Part shown: positions 34,641 through 43,334 of the stretch, piece after piece | How positions within the stretch are numbered: position 1 is the first letter of the stretch | Layout of the letters: each line of letters begins with the position of its first letter | Source: Amycolatopsis taiwanensis DSM 45107 | GTDB lineage: Bacteria; Actinomycetota; Actinomycetes; Mycobacteriales; Pseudonocardiaceae | Reading direction: 5' to 3' | Assembly: GCF_000519205.1 (NCBI RefSeq) | Contig: NZ_JAFB01000019.1 | Span: 1-64,000, forward strand | DNA: 64,000 nucleotides | The notes under the pieces: generated by a model | What the model was told of the DNA's origin: nothing | Seen by the model: only the letters and a program-made list of their open reading frames with translations | Databases searched by the model: none | Translations under genes and position numbers: made by a program

Positions 34641-37439
34641 TCAGCTGCAGCCGGAGGTGGCTCCGCAGCCCTCGCAGGCGTAGCACGATCCGGCCGGGCG
34701 CATCTTGGTGCCGCAGGTCATGCACAGCGGGGCGTCGGCCGCCTTGCCGAGGTGCAGGTCCATCAGCTCGGCCGTGCTGTGCGCCGCCTTGGGCTTGTCC
34801 GAAGAGGACACCCGGTCGGTGTCCGCCTCGACGGTGCTCCGCAACGCTTCCAGATCCACGTTCTCCGTCGGCGCGCCGTAACCGGCCTCCACCTGCGCGC
34901 TGCGCTCTTCGGCGGTGAAGATGCCGAGCTGGGTACGCGTCTCGTACGGCAGGTAATCCAGCGCGAGCCGGCGGAACAGGTAGTCGAGCACGCTGGTGGC
35001 GATCCGGATGTCCGGGTCGTCGGTCATGCCCGCCGGCTCGAACCGCAGGTTGGCGAACTTCGAAACGTAGAACTCCAACGGGATGCCGTACTGCAGGCCC
35101 ACCGAGATCGACATGGAGAAGGCGTCCATCACGCCGGCCAGCGTCGAACCCTGCTTGCCCAGCTTGACGAAGATCTCGCCCAGCCCGTCGTCCGGGTAGG
35201 AACCGGCATGCAGGTAACCCTCCGCGCCACCCACGGTGAACGACAGGGTCTGGCTCGGGCGCTTCTTCGGCAGGCGCTTGCGCACCGGCCGGTACTCGAC
35301 GACCTTCTCCTCCGGCTGCTCGGCGCCCTTCTTCGCCGTCGACAGCGGCTGACCGACCTTGCAGTTGTCGCGGTAGATGGCCAGCGCCTTCAGGCCGAGC
35401 TTCCAGCCCTGGAAGTAGATCTGCTCGACGTCCTCGACGGTGGCCGACTCGGGCATGTTCACCGTCTTCGAGATGGCGCCCGAGACGAACGGCTGCACCG
35501 CCGCCATCATCCGCACGTGCCCCATCGGCGCGATGGACCGCTCGCCGACCGCGCAGTCGAAGACGTCCTGGTGCTCCGGACGCAGCCCGGGCGCGTCCAC
35601 CACGTGGCCGTGCTGTGCGATGTGCTCGACGATCGCCTCGACCTGCTCACCCTGGTAGCCCAGCACGGTGAGCGCTCGCGGCACAGTCTGGTTGACGATC
35701 TGCATGGAACCGCCGCCGACCAGCTTCTTGAACTTCACCAGCGAGAAGTCCGGCTCGATGCCGGTCGTGTCGCAGTCCATCATGAAGCCGATGGTTCCAG
35801 TCGGCGCGATCACGCTCGCCTGTGCGTTGCGCCAGCCGCTCTTCGTACCGAGCTCGATGCCCCGCTTCCACTCCTTGGTCGCCAGGTCCCGGACCATGAC
35901 GTCGTTGGCGTGGTAGGTGCGGATCTCGTCGTTGGCTGCGGCGTGCTTGCGCATCACACGCTGATGCGGCTCGGCATTGCGGGCGTACCCGTCGTAGGCG
36001 CCGACGATGCCCGCCAGCTCGGCCGAGCGGCGGTAGGACGTGGCGGTCATCAGCGAGGTGATCGCGGCCGCCAGCGCGCGGCCGCCGTCGGAGTCGTAGG
36101 CATGCCCGGTCGCCATGAGCAGCGCGCCGAGGTTGGCGTAGCCGATGCCGAGCTGGCGGAACCTCCGGGTGGTGTCGCCGATCGCCTCGGTCGGGAAGTC
36201 GGCGAAGCAGATCGAGATGTCCATCGCGGTGATGACGAACTCGACCGCCTTGACGAACAGCCGTGCGTCGAACACGCCGTCGTCACCGAGGAACTTCAAC
36301 AGGTTCAGGGAGGCCAGGTTGCAGCTGGAGTTGTCCAGATGCAGGTACTCCGAACACGGGTTGGACGCGGTGATCCGGCCCGACTCGGGGCAGGTGTGCC
36401 AGTCGTTGATGGTGTCGTCGTACTGCAGGCCGGGGTCGGCGCACTCCCACGCCGCCTGCGCCATCGACCGGAACAGCTTCTTCGCGTCGACCCGCTCCAG
36501 CACCTCACCGGTCAGGCGGGCGCGCAGGCCGAAGTCGGCGCCGGACTCCACCGCCCGCATGAACTCGTCGCTGACCCGCACCGAGTTGTTCGCGTTCTGG
36601 TACTGCACGGAGTTGATGTCCGCGCCGGAGAGGTCCATGTCGAACCCGGCGTCGCGCAGAACCTTGATCTTCTGCTCCTCGCGCGCCTTGGTCTGGATGA
36701 ACTCCTCGATGTCCGGGTGGTCGACATCGAGCACCACCATCTTCGCCGCACGGCGGGTCGCACCGCCGGACTTGATGGTGCCGGCCGAAGCGTCGGCACC
36801 GCGCATGAACGAAACGGGCCCGGACGCCGTGCCGCCCGAGGACAGCAGCTCCCGCGACGACCGGATCCGGGACAGGTTCAGCCCCGCGCCCGAGCCGCCC
36901 TTGAAGATCAGGCCCTCTTCCTTGTACCAGTTGAGGATCGACTCCATGCTGTCGTCGACGGACAGGATGAAGCAGGCCGAGACCTGGTGCTTGGAGGGCG
37001 TGCCCACGTTGAACCACACCGGCGAGTTGAAGCTGAACACCTGGTGCAACAGCATCCAGGTCAGCTCCTGCTCGAAGATCTCGGCGTCGGCCGCGGTGGC
37101 GAAGTAGCCGTACTCGGTGCCGGCACGCACGTAGGTCCGCACGACGCGGTCGATGAGCTGCCGGAGGCTGTGTTCGCGCTCCGGGGAGCCGACCGCGCCG
37201 CGGAAGTACTTGTTGGTGACGATGTTGGTCGCGTTGACCGACCAGAAGTCCGGAAACTCGACGCCGCGCTGCTCGAAGTTGATCGAGCCGTCGCGCCAGT
37301 TCGTCATCACGACGTCGCGCTTCTCCCAGTTCACCTCGTCGTAGGGATGCATACCCTCGGTGGTGAACACACGTTCGACGGTCAGGCCCCGCTTGCTCTT
37401 CTTGGTGCCCTTACCGCCGGTCGCCACGGTCTCCGTCAT
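34641..37439 (-). CDS. nrdJ: Adenosylcobalamin-dependent ribonucleoside-diphosphate reductase (class II)
   Basis: A 932-residue class II reductase. ATG at 37439 starts MTETVATGGKGTKKSKRGL; the open frame extends further upstream but overlaps nrdR. The active site shows NPCSEYLHLDNSSCNL (Asn, Cys, Glu of the radical chemistry), with GSGAGLNLSRIRSS in the effector/substrate part. The C-terminus holds two CxxC-like zinc motifs (CMTCGTKM and CYACEGCG) and a redox Cys pair near the very end. It reduces ribonucleotides using B12, without oxygen need. nrdR lies 35 bp upstream, as in other actinomycetes, and represses it when dATP is high. Confidence 0.96.
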   Translation of the reverse strand: MTETVATGGKGTKKSKRGLTVERVFTTEGMHPYDEVNWEKRDVVMTNWRDGSINFEQRGVEFPDFWSVNATNIVTNKYFRGAVGSPEREHSLRQLIDRVVRTYVRAGTEYGYFATAADAEIFEQELTWMLLHQVFSFNSPVWFNVGTPSKHQVSACFILSVDDSMESILNWYKEEGLIFKGGSGAGLNLSRIRSSRELLSSGGTASGPVSFMRGADASAGTIKSGGATRRAAKMVVLDVDHPDIEEFIQTKAREEQKIKVLRDAGFDMDLSGADINSVQYQNANNSVRVSDEFMRAVESGADFGLRARLTGEVLERVDAKKLFRSMAQAAWECADPGLQYDDTINDWHTCPESGRITASNPCSEYLHLDNSSCNLASLNLLKFLGDDGVFDARLFVKAVEFVITAMDISICFADFPTEAIGDTTRRFRQLGIGYANLGALLMATGHAYDSDGGRALAAAITSLMTATSYRRSAELAGIVGAYDGYARNAEPHQRVMRKHAAANDEIRTYHANDVMVRDLATKEWKRGIELGTKSGWRNAQASVIAPTGTIGFMMDCDTTGIEPDFSLVKFKKLVGGGSMQIVNQTVPRALTVLGYQGEQVEAIVEHIAQHGHVVDAPGLRPEHQDVFDCAVGERSIAPMGHVRMMAAVQPFVSGAISKTVNMPESATVEDVEQIYFQGWKLGLKALAIYRDNCKVGQPLSTAKKGAEQPEEKVVEYRPVRKRLPKKRPSQTLSFTVGGAEGYLHAGSYPDDGLGEIFVKLGKQGSTLAGVMDAFSMSISVGLQYGIPLEFYVSKFANLRFEPAGMTDDPDIRIATSVLDYLFRRLALDYLPYETRTQLGIFTAEERSAQVEAGYGAPTENVDLEALRSTVEADTDRVSSSDKPKAAHSTAELMDLHLGKAADAPLCMTCGTKMRPAGSCYACEGCGATSGCS

Positions 37440-37474
37440 GGCTTGGGTGTCCCCTCTCCTGCCGGACGGCGAAC

Positions 37475-37969
37475 TCACTCGCCGCCGGCGCTCTCGCCGC
37501 CGTCCTGCGGCGCTGCCGGTTTCCCCACGGCCTTGCGCAGGTCCGAGATCTCCTTCTCGAAGTCCTCGACCGAGGAGAACGAGCGGTAGACGCTGGCGAA
37601 TCGCAGGTAGGCGACCTCGTCGAGCTCGCGGAGCGGGCCGAGGATGGCCAGGCCGACCTCGTGACTGGGAATCTCCGCGACCCCCGTCGACCGGATCGAC
37701 TCCTCCACCCGCTGGGCGAGTTGCTGCAGGGCATCGTCGTCGACCGGCCTGCCCTGGCATGCCCGGCGAACGCCGCGCACCACCTTGTCCCTGCTGAACT
37801 GCTCGGTGACCCCGGACCGCTTGACGACGGCCAGCACCATCGTCTCCGAGGTGGTGAACCGGCGCCCGCAGGCCGAGCACGACCTGCGGCGACGGATCGC
37901 CTGCCCCTCGTCAACCTCACGGGAGTCGACGACCCGGGAGTCGGCATGCCGGCAGAACGGACACCGCAT
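37475..37969 (-). CDS. nrdR: Transcriptional repressor NrdR
   Basis: The 164-residue protein has an N-terminal zinc ribbon ([17 protein letters not shown], then [15 protein letters not shown]) and an ATP-cone domain (about 46-136) that senses ATP/dATP. It represses ribonucleotide reductase genes. ATG at 37969 gives the invariant MRCPFC start. Located directly before nrdJ. The C-terminal tail is slightly longer than in E. coli and rich in Gly/Ala/Glu. The 5' region to 38243 holds no gene. Confidence 0.96.
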   Translation of the reverse strand: MRCPFCRHADSRVVDSREVDEGQAIRRRRSCSACGRRFTTSETMVLAVVKRSGVTEQFSRDKVVRGVRRACQGRPVDDDALQQLAQRVEESIRSTGVAEIPSHEVGLAILGPLRELDEVAYLRFASVYRSFSSVEDFEKEISDLRKAVGKPAAPQDGGESAGGE

Positions 37970-38243
37970 CGCCGAACCACTTCCCTTCCCGCCGGCCTCC
38001 GGAGTACCCGCTTTGGCATGGCCGCCACACAAACGACCATCACACGATGATTAACTCGTGCACCCGGTGATTGAGAACGCCGATCAGCCGTGGACTAACT
38101 CGCCTTCGAGTCTACCCCAACCTGTGGACCAATTACAGCCGTGTAACTACTAGATGTTGCGGTAGACCTTAAGGCTCGGGTGACTTCCACGCAAGAGACC
38201 CACGCGAGTGAACCGCCGTGGCGGCAGGCACACCGGGCGGCGG

Positions 38244-38708
38244 TCAGGGCCGGCCGGCGACCTCCGTCACCCCGACCGGCACGGCCAACGGCTGCCCGGA
38301 CACCGGCATCGCGTCCCCGAGGCCGTTGAGCTGCCGGATGCGGGCCACCACGGCCGCCGGATCACTGTCCGGCGCGTACTGCCGCGCGAGGTCGGTCAAG
38401 GTCTGGCCCTGGCCGACCAGCACGGTCGCGGTGCGGTCGGGAACGCCGCCGGACACGCCGTCGGCGAATACACCCAGTCCGGCGACGGCCAAGCCGATCG
38501 CCACCGCGACCGCGGCGAGCCACGGCCAGCGCGGTGACACCCGGCGCGGCGCACACTCCGCCACCGGCACCGGCCGGCGACCCGCCACGACGCGCGCCCG
38601 CGTCGGCGGGCGGCGTGGCTCGCCGGCGCGGCGGCGGGCCCGCACCGGCGTCCGCGGCCGGGTGGCGGCCCGTGCGGCGATCTCGTCCTCGTCCGCCAGG
38701 ATCGACAT
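38244..38708 (-). CDS. LysM-domain membrane protein, DivS/ChiZ-like (SOS cell-division suppressor candidate)
   Basis: A 154-residue protein with a basic N-terminal cytoplasmic tail, one membrane segment (about 61-82) and an extracytoplasmic LysM domain (about 95-147). GGAGG lies seven bases before ATG 38708. It is divergent from lexA with a near-consensus SOS box 50 bp upstream. The same arrangement occurs for Rv2719c (ChiZ) in M. tuberculosis and divS in C. glutamicum, which delay division after DNA damage. Homology here is by position, topology and domain; the N-terminal sequence is not conserved enough to prove it. Confidence 0.8.
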   Translation of the reverse strand: MSILADEDEIAARAATRPRTPVRARRRAGEPRRPPTRARVVAGRRPVPVAECAPRRVSPRWPWLAAVAVAIGLAVAGLGVFADGVSGGVPDRTATVLVGQGQTLTDLARQYAPDSDPAAVVARIRQLNGLGDAMPVSGQPLAVPVGVTEVAGRP

Positions 38709-38757
38709 CGGCCAACCTCCTCGCAGCCTCGGCGTGGCAGCCGGCGACACCGCCACG

Positions 38758-38773
38758 TCGAACAACAGTTCTA
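38758..38773. promoter_or_regulatory. LexA-binding SOS box before the LysM gene
   Basis: TCGAACAACAGTTCTA differs at one position from the actinobacterial SOS consensus TCGAAC-N4-GTTCGA. It lies 50 bp upstream of the LysM gene start, suggesting damage-inducible expression. Confidence 0.7.
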
Positions 38774-38838
38774 TCGAAACCCCGAGCGAATGTGTACCAC
38801 CCCGGCCCGGCGAAATCGAGCCCCTCCCGGCGTGTCGC

Positions 38839-38854
38839 TCGAACAATTGTTTGA
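38839..38854. promoter_or_regulatory. LexA-binding SOS box before lexA
   Basis: TCGAACAATTGTTTGA matches TCGAAC-N4-GTTCGA with one mismatch. It lies 109 bp upstream of the lexA start; autoregulation of lexA is expected. Confidence 0.75.
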
Positions 38855-38962
38855 TGTTCCGGGCTCGGTGGACTACCGTGGGTGACCAGAGGAAGACGAG
38901 ACACGCCGGACGTCCAGGCCAGTCGCCCGCATCAACTTCAGACCCAGCCAGGAGGAACCACC

Positions 38963-39688
38963 GTGACCGACACAGAAGAGACGGCCGAGATCCCCCGCCG
39001 GCCCGGCGGCCGGTTCGGCGACGTGCACCCCCTTCCTGATCCGGGGGACGTCGAGGAGGGCCTCAGCCCACGCCAGCAACAGGTGCTGGAGGTGATCAGG
39101 GCATGGGTGGACCGGTTCGGGTACCCGCCCAGCGTGCGTGAGATCGGCGAGGCCGTGGGGCTGACCTCCACGTCGTCGGTGTCACACCAACTGCGCACCC
39201 TCCAGCGCAAGGGATACCTGCGCCGCGACGCGAACCGCCCCCGCGCGGTCGGCGTGCTCACCGCCGATGCGGAGCGGGCGGCCCGGATCGGCCGCACCGA
39301 GAGCGAGATGCCCAAGCCGGCCTACGTGCCGTTGGTCGGACGGATCGCCGCGGGCGGGCCGGTGCTGGCCGAGCAGTCCATCGAAGACGTGTTCCCGCTG
39401 CCGAAGGACATCGTCGGCGAAGGGGACGTGTTCCTGCTCAAGGTGACCGGCGACTCGATGATCAACGCCGCGATCACCGACGGCGACTGGGTGGTTGTGC
39501 GCCAGCAGCCGACCGCGAACAACGGTGAGATCGTCGCCGCGATGATCGAGGGCGAGGCGACGGTCAAGACGTTCAAGCGCAAGAGCGGGCACGTGTGGCT
39601 GCTCCCGCACAACGAAGCCTACGAGCCGATCGCCGGCGACGACGCGACCATCCTGGGGAAGGTGGTGGCCGTACTGCGCAGGCTGTGA
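38963..39688 (+). CDS. lexA: SOS repressor LexA
   Basis: 241 residues: winged-helix DNA-binding domain ([20 protein letters not shown], then [15 protein letters not shown]) and a self-cleaving S24 domain. The cleavage site is Ala-Gly in RIAAGGPV, the nucleophile Ser is in [10 protein letters not shown] and the Lys is in [12 protein letters not shown] at 38963 follows AGGAGG by seven bases. RecA-activated autocleavage induces DNA-repair genes. SOS boxes lie upstream of lexA and of the divergent LysM gene. Confidence 0.97.
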   Translation: MTDTEETAEIPRRPGGRFGDVHPLPDPGDVEEGLSPRQQQVLEVIRAWVDRFGYPPSVREIGEAVGLTSTSSVSHQLRTLQRKGYLRRDANRPRAVGVLTADAERAARIGRTESEMPKPAYVPLVGRIAAGGPVLAEQSIEDVFPLPKDIVGEGDVFLLKVTGDSMINAAITDGDWVVVRQQPTANNGEIVAAMIEGEATVKTFKRKSGHVWLLPHNEAYEPIAGDDATILGKVVAVLRRL

Positions 39689-39744
39689 GACCCACCCGAT
39701 CGGGGGGTCTGCTCGTCGCTGGGGATCGAGTGGTGATCATGTTG

Positions 39745-39759
39745 GGGGGCCGAGCCCCC
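39745..39759. terminator. Hairpin between convergent lexA and hflX
   Basis: GGGGGC-CGA-GCCCCC is a perfect 6-bp stem. It resembles the hairpin core of the repeats in the mce region. It lies 57 bp after lexA and probably acts as a terminator, though no T-run follows. Confidence 0.45.
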
Positions 39760-39772
39760 TAACCCCCACGGT

Positions 39773-39961
39773 GCGAACTCCTCCCGACCCGGCGTGGTCC
39801 CGATTCTGAGGAACCAGCGCCCGATCCGATCAGGCCGATGCTGACCCGACTCTGAGGGTCGACTCCTGAACTCGCACGAAGCGAACTTCTCCCGGCCCGG
39901 CGTAGTCCAGTCAGCGGTGACCACCGCCCGCCCGGTCCGATCAGGTCGGTCCTGACCCGAT
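39773..39961. repeat. Two imperfect ~80-bp direct repeats between lexA and hflX
   Basis: Copies start at 39773 (GCGAACTCCTCCCGACCCGG) and 39881 (GCGAACTTCTCCCGGCCCGG) and both end with a CCGATCAGG and CTGACCCGA block. The period is about 108 bp. No plausible gene runs through them in either direction. They may be a decayed duplicated element or a structured RNA; nothing in them identifies which. Confidence 0.6.
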
Positions 39962-39986
39962 CGGAACCGGCCTGGCGGTCGGTGGA

Positions 39987-41417
39987 CTACACGGGGAGGC
40001 TGGTGGTGGTGTAGGCCTCCAGGGACGACGCCAGGTCGGGACGTACCCGGGCGCACAGCCGCGTACCTTCCGGCAGGTGTTCCTCAGCGAGGACCTCACC
40101 CTCGGAGTGGACACGGGCCACCAGTTCGCCACGGGTGTAGGGCACGACGGCCTCGATGGTGACCTCCGGCCGCGGCAGCCCGTCGGCGATGGCCTCGGCC
40201 AGCGCGCCGATCCCCTCCCCGGTTCGCGCGGAAACGACCACCGCGTCCGGGAGCAGATGGCGCAGCCGTACCAGCGACAGCTCGTCGGCCGCGTCCGCCT
40301 TGTTGATCACGATCAGCTCCGGCGGCAGCGGACCCTTGCGGTGCCGGGAGATGTCGGCGAGGACCTCGCGCACCGCGGCGACCTGCTCCTCCGGCGCGGA
40401 ATCGGCGCCGTCCACGACGTGGAGCAGCAGGTCGGCGTCGGCCGCCTCGTCGAGGGTGGACCGGAACGCGTCGACCAACTGGTGCGGCAGGTGACGGACG
40501 AAACCGACGGTGTCGGTCAGCGTGTACGTACGCCCATCCGGCGTGGTCGAACGCCGGGTAGTCGGGTCCAGGGTCGCGAACAGTGCGTTCTCGACGAGCA
40601 CGCCGGCGCCGGTGATCGCGTTGAGCAAGCTCGACTTGCCGGCGTTGGTGTAGCCGACGATCGCGACGCTGGGCACCTCGTTGGCGACCCGGCGGCTCCG
40701 CTTGGTCGTGCGGATCGCGTCCATCCCGGCGATCTCGCGGCGCAGCTTCGCCACCCGCTTGTTGATCCGCCTGCGGTCGGTTTCCAGCTTGGTTTCACCG
40801 GGACCACGCAGCCCGACGCCGCCGTTCGCGCCGCCGGCACGGCCACCGGCCTGCCGGGACAGCGACTCACCCCAGCCGCGCAGCCTCGGAATCAGGTACT
40901 GCAACTGAGCCAGCTCGACCTGCGCCTTGCCCTCCTTGGAGCGGGCATGCTGGGCGAAGATGTCCAGGATCAGCGCGGTCCGGTCGATCACCTTGACCTT
41001 GAGCCGGGCCTCCAGCTGACGGAGCTGGCCGGGGGAAAGCTCACCGTCGCAGATCACCGTGTCCGCCCCGCTGGCGACCACGACGTCGGACAGCTCCCGC
41101 ACCTTGCCCGAGCCGATGTAGGTGGCCGGGTCGGGCTTGCTGCGGCGCTGCACCACGCCCTCCAAGACCTGCGAACCCGCGGTCTCGGCGAGCCTGGCCA
41201 GCTCGGCCAGCGATGCTTCGGACTGCGCCGCGGTACCTTCGGTCCACACCCCGGCCAGCACCACCCGTTCCAGGCGAAGCTGCCGGTACTCGACCTCGGT
41301 GATGTCCGCAAGCTCTGTGGACAACCCGGCGACGCGACGCAGTGATGCGCGGTCTTCCAGCTCCAGCTCACCGGTGGAGGGCTCGTCGGCCGGGTTCAGG
41401 TAAGTAAATTCTGTCAT
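39987..41417 (-). CDS. hflX: Ribosome-associated GTPase HflX
   Basis: The 476-residue protein has the HflX N-terminal domain (about 80-190), the linker GGRAGGANGGVGLRGPGETKLE and a G domain with G1 GYTNAGKSSLLN, G3 DTVGF and G4 NKAD. HflX splits stalled or antibiotic-bound ribosomes. GGAAGGA precedes ATG 41417. It sits between lexA and dapF as in the mycobacterial order, although an ArsR-like/MFS pair now separates it from dapF. Confidence 0.95.
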   Translation of the reverse strand: MTEFTYLNPADEPSTGELELEDRASLRRVAGLSTELADITEVEYRQLRLERVVLAGVWTEGTAAQSEASLAELARLAETAGSQVLEGVVQRRSKPDPATYIGSGKVRELSDVVVASGADTVICDGELSPGQLRQLEARLKVKVIDRTALILDIFAQHARSKEGKAQVELAQLQYLIPRLRGWGESLSRQAGGRAGGANGGVGLRGPGETKLETDRRRINKRVAKLRREIAGMDAIRTTKRSRRVANEVPSVAIVGYTNAGKSSLLNAITGAGVLVENALFATLDPTTRRSTTPDGRTYTLTDTVGFVRHLPHQLVDAFRSTLDEAADADLLLHVVDGADSAPEEQVAAVREVLADISRHRKGPLPPELIVINKADAADELSLVRLRHLLPDAVVVSARTGEGIGALAEAIADGLPRPEVTIEAVVPYTRGELVARVHSEGEVLAEEHLPEGTRLCARVRPDLASSLEAYTTTSLPV

Positions 41418-41459
41418 CGTCCTTCCATCGTCCCACGAAACGCGGGATAAGCGAGTCAA

Positions 41460-41963
41460 TTAGCGGCTGGGATAGGTCGCGACGTAGATGGCGAAGGCAT
41501 CGGCGCCGCCCTCATCCGCCCTGGCTGCGAACTCGTCCAGCAGGCTGTTGATCCGTTGTTCGAACTCCTCGCGTGCATCCGGTCCCAGGGTCAGGACCAG
41601 CCGTCGCTGCAGCAGCTCGCCGACGTCGATCTCGCTGATCTCGCCGAGGTATGCCTCGAGCACTGCTTGTTTGATGTCCCGGTGATGCGGGCTGCCCTGG
41701 CAGAGCAGGGCCCACGACAGCCCGGTGGACAGGTACGGGATCTCCTTCGCTCCCCGTTTGCCCCGGCGAGGCGGTTGCGGTTCGAGGAACCCGGTTTCCA
41801 CGAGTTTGCGCACGTGGTGCAGGGTCGTCGCGGGGTCACGACCGAGTCGTTCGGCGAGTTCCTTGTTGGTCAGCGCCTCACCCTTGGTCAACCGGATGAT
41901 GCGCAGCCTTATTCCGGAGGCGAGCGCGCTCGCCTCCGCCTCGGTCGCCTTCCGTCGGTCCAT
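41460..41963 (-). CDS. ArsR-like winged-helix regulator
   Basis: A 167-residue protein with a winged helix (LTNKELAERLGRDPATTLHHVRKLVETGFL) in the first 70 residues and a helical C-terminal part. It lacks the metal-binding ELCVC motif of classical ArsR proteins, so it is not an obvious metal sensor. It is divergent from an MFS transporter; a 9-bp inverted repeat lies between them. It probably represses that transporter. Confidence 0.83.
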   Translation of the reverse strand: MDRRKATEAEASALASGIRLRIIRLTKGEALTNKELAERLGRDPATTLHHVRKLVETGFLEPQPPRRGKRGAKEIPYLSTGLSWALLCQGSPHHRDIKQAVLEAYLGEISEIDVGELLQRRLVLTLGPDAREEFEQRINSLLDEFAARADEGGADAFAIYVATYPSR

Positions 41964-41981
41964 TGACCAAGCCTACGCAGT

Positions 41982-42007
41982 AAGTGATTGACACTTTCCA
42001 ATTACTT
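41982..42007. promoter_or_regulatory. Candidate operator for the ArsR-like regulator
   Basis: AAGTGATTG (41982) and CAATTACTT (41999) form an inverted repeat with one mismatch and an 8-bp spacer. It lies between the divergent regulator and MFS genes. Its position also argues for the MFS ATG at 42023 rather than the GTG at 41984, which is inside the repeat. Confidence 0.5.
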
Positions 42008-42022
42008 CAGCAGGCTCTCCCC

Positions 42023-43291
42023 ATGCAACGCCGAGACTCCCTGTGGTTTCATGCCGGCTTCCGCCGGCTCTGGGCGGGTGACACGATCAGCCAGTTCGGC
42101 AGCTTCGTCGGCCAGACCGCACTACCCCTGCTCGCCGCGACCGTGCTGGCCGCGACCCCGTTCGAGATGGGCCTGCTGACCGCGGCCGAGAACCTGGCCT
42201 TCCTGGTGATCGGACTGCCCGCCGGGGTCTGGGTCGACCGGATGCGCCGCCGACCGCTGATGATGCGCGCCGACATCGCCCGGGCGGTGGCGTTGCTGTC
42301 CGTGCCGGTCGCATGGTGGGCCGGCTGGCTCACCCTCACCCAGCTCGTCGTGGTCGCGCTGCTGGTCAGCGTCGGCACGGTGTTCTTCGACGTCGCCTAC
42401 CAGTCCTACCTGCCGTCGCTCATCGGCCGCGAAAAGCTCGTGGAGGGCAACGCGAAACTCCAGGCAAGCCAGTCGGTCGCGCAGATCGCCGGCCCGAGCA
42501 TCGGTGGCTGGCTGACGCAACTGATCGGCGCGGCGAACACGGTGCTGACCACCGGCGCCGGGTACGTCGTGTCCGCACTGTTCTTGTGGCGCATCAAGGA
42601 GACCGAGCCCGAACCAACCCGCCCCGGCGACACCAGTCTGCGCGCGCAGGTGGTCGAGGGGCTGCGTTTCGTGTTCGGCAACGTCACATTGCGCGCGATC
42701 ACCCTTTGCACCGCAAGCGCCAACCTCGTCGGCAGCGTCTTGATGGCGGTCGAAATCCTGTTCCTGACCCGGGATCTCCACCTTTCCCCGGGCGCCGTCG
42801 GCATGATGCTGACCGGTGGGGGCGTCGGCGGCGTGCTCGGCGCGCTCACCACGGGCTGGTGGACCCGCCGCGTCGGGCAGGCCAGGACGATCTGGGTGGT
42901 GTGCATCGTGACCTACCCGCCCACGATGCTCATCCCGCTGGCCCAGCCGGGCTGGATGGTCGCTTTGGTGCCGGTCGGACTGGTGTTCTTCGGCTACGGG
43001 GTCGTCGTCTACAACGTGTCTCAGGTCAGCTACCGGCAGGCGATCTGCCCGGACCGCCTGCTCGGCCGGATGAACGCCAGCGTCCGGTTCGTGATCTGGG
43101 GAACCATGCCCATCGGCGGCCTGATCGGCGGCGCGCTCGGCGAAACGATCGGCGTGCGCGGCACCATGTGGGTGAGCGTCATCGGGTACCTGGTGGCCAT
43201 CACGCCGCTGTTGCTTTCACCGCTGCGGAAGTTGCGCGACATACCGGAGGAACCGGCCGCGCCCCACACCGATTCCGCACTGTTGCCCTGA
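42023..43291 (+). CDS. MFS transporter, macrolide-efflux type
   Basis: A 422-residue protein with 12 membrane segments. The N-terminus FHAGFRRLWAGDTISQFGSF and motif A-like GVWVDRMRRRPLMMRADIARA are typical of the DHA3 group (MefA-like efflux of macrolides or siderophores). ATG at 42023 is chosen. It forms a divergent pair with the ArsR-like regulator. The substrate is not known. The pair is inserted between hflX and dapF. Confidence 0.87.
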   Translation: MQRRDSLWFHAGFRRLWAGDTISQFGSFVGQTALPLLAATVLAATPFEMGLLTAAENLAFLVIGLPAGVWVDRMRRRPLMMRADIARAVALLSVPVAWWAGWLTLTQLVVVALLVSVGTVFFDVAYQSYLPSLIGREKLVEGNAKLQASQSVAQIAGPSIGGWLTQLIGAANTVLTTGAGYVVSALFLWRIKETEPEPTRPGDTSLRAQVVEGLRFVFGNVTLRAITLCTASANLVGSVLMAVEILFLTRDLHLSPGAVGMMLTGGGVGGVLGALTTGWWTRRVGQARTIWVVCIVTYPPTMLIPLAQPGWMVALVPVGLVFFGYGVVVYNVSQVSYRQAICPDRLLGRMNASVRFVIWGTMPIGGLIGGALGETIGVRGTMWVSVIGYLVAITPLLLSPLRKLRDIPEEPAAPHTDSALLP

Positions 43292-43334
43292 TCACCGTCC
43301 ACATCGAACAATCAGCGAACCCGGCGGGTGCGGC

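Noticed and set aside
34752-37589. A 945-codon plus-strand open frame opposite nrdJ
   Set aside because: Shadow of the strongly conserved nrdJ gene; its protein is low complexity and lacks a ribosome site.
37440-37880. N-terminal extension of NrdJ to 1079 residues
   Set aside because: The extension overlaps nrdR in another frame and does not resemble NrdJ; ATG 37439 gives the family start.
38141-38160. Possible NrdR box (actactagatgttgc) upstream of nrdR
   Set aside because: Only a partial match to the NrdR-box pattern and no second box at helical spacing, so not called as a feature.
39619-40056. 145-codon minus frame across the lexA-hflX gap
   Set aside because: Runs through the direct repeats and into two real genes; Arg/Pro-rich shadow.
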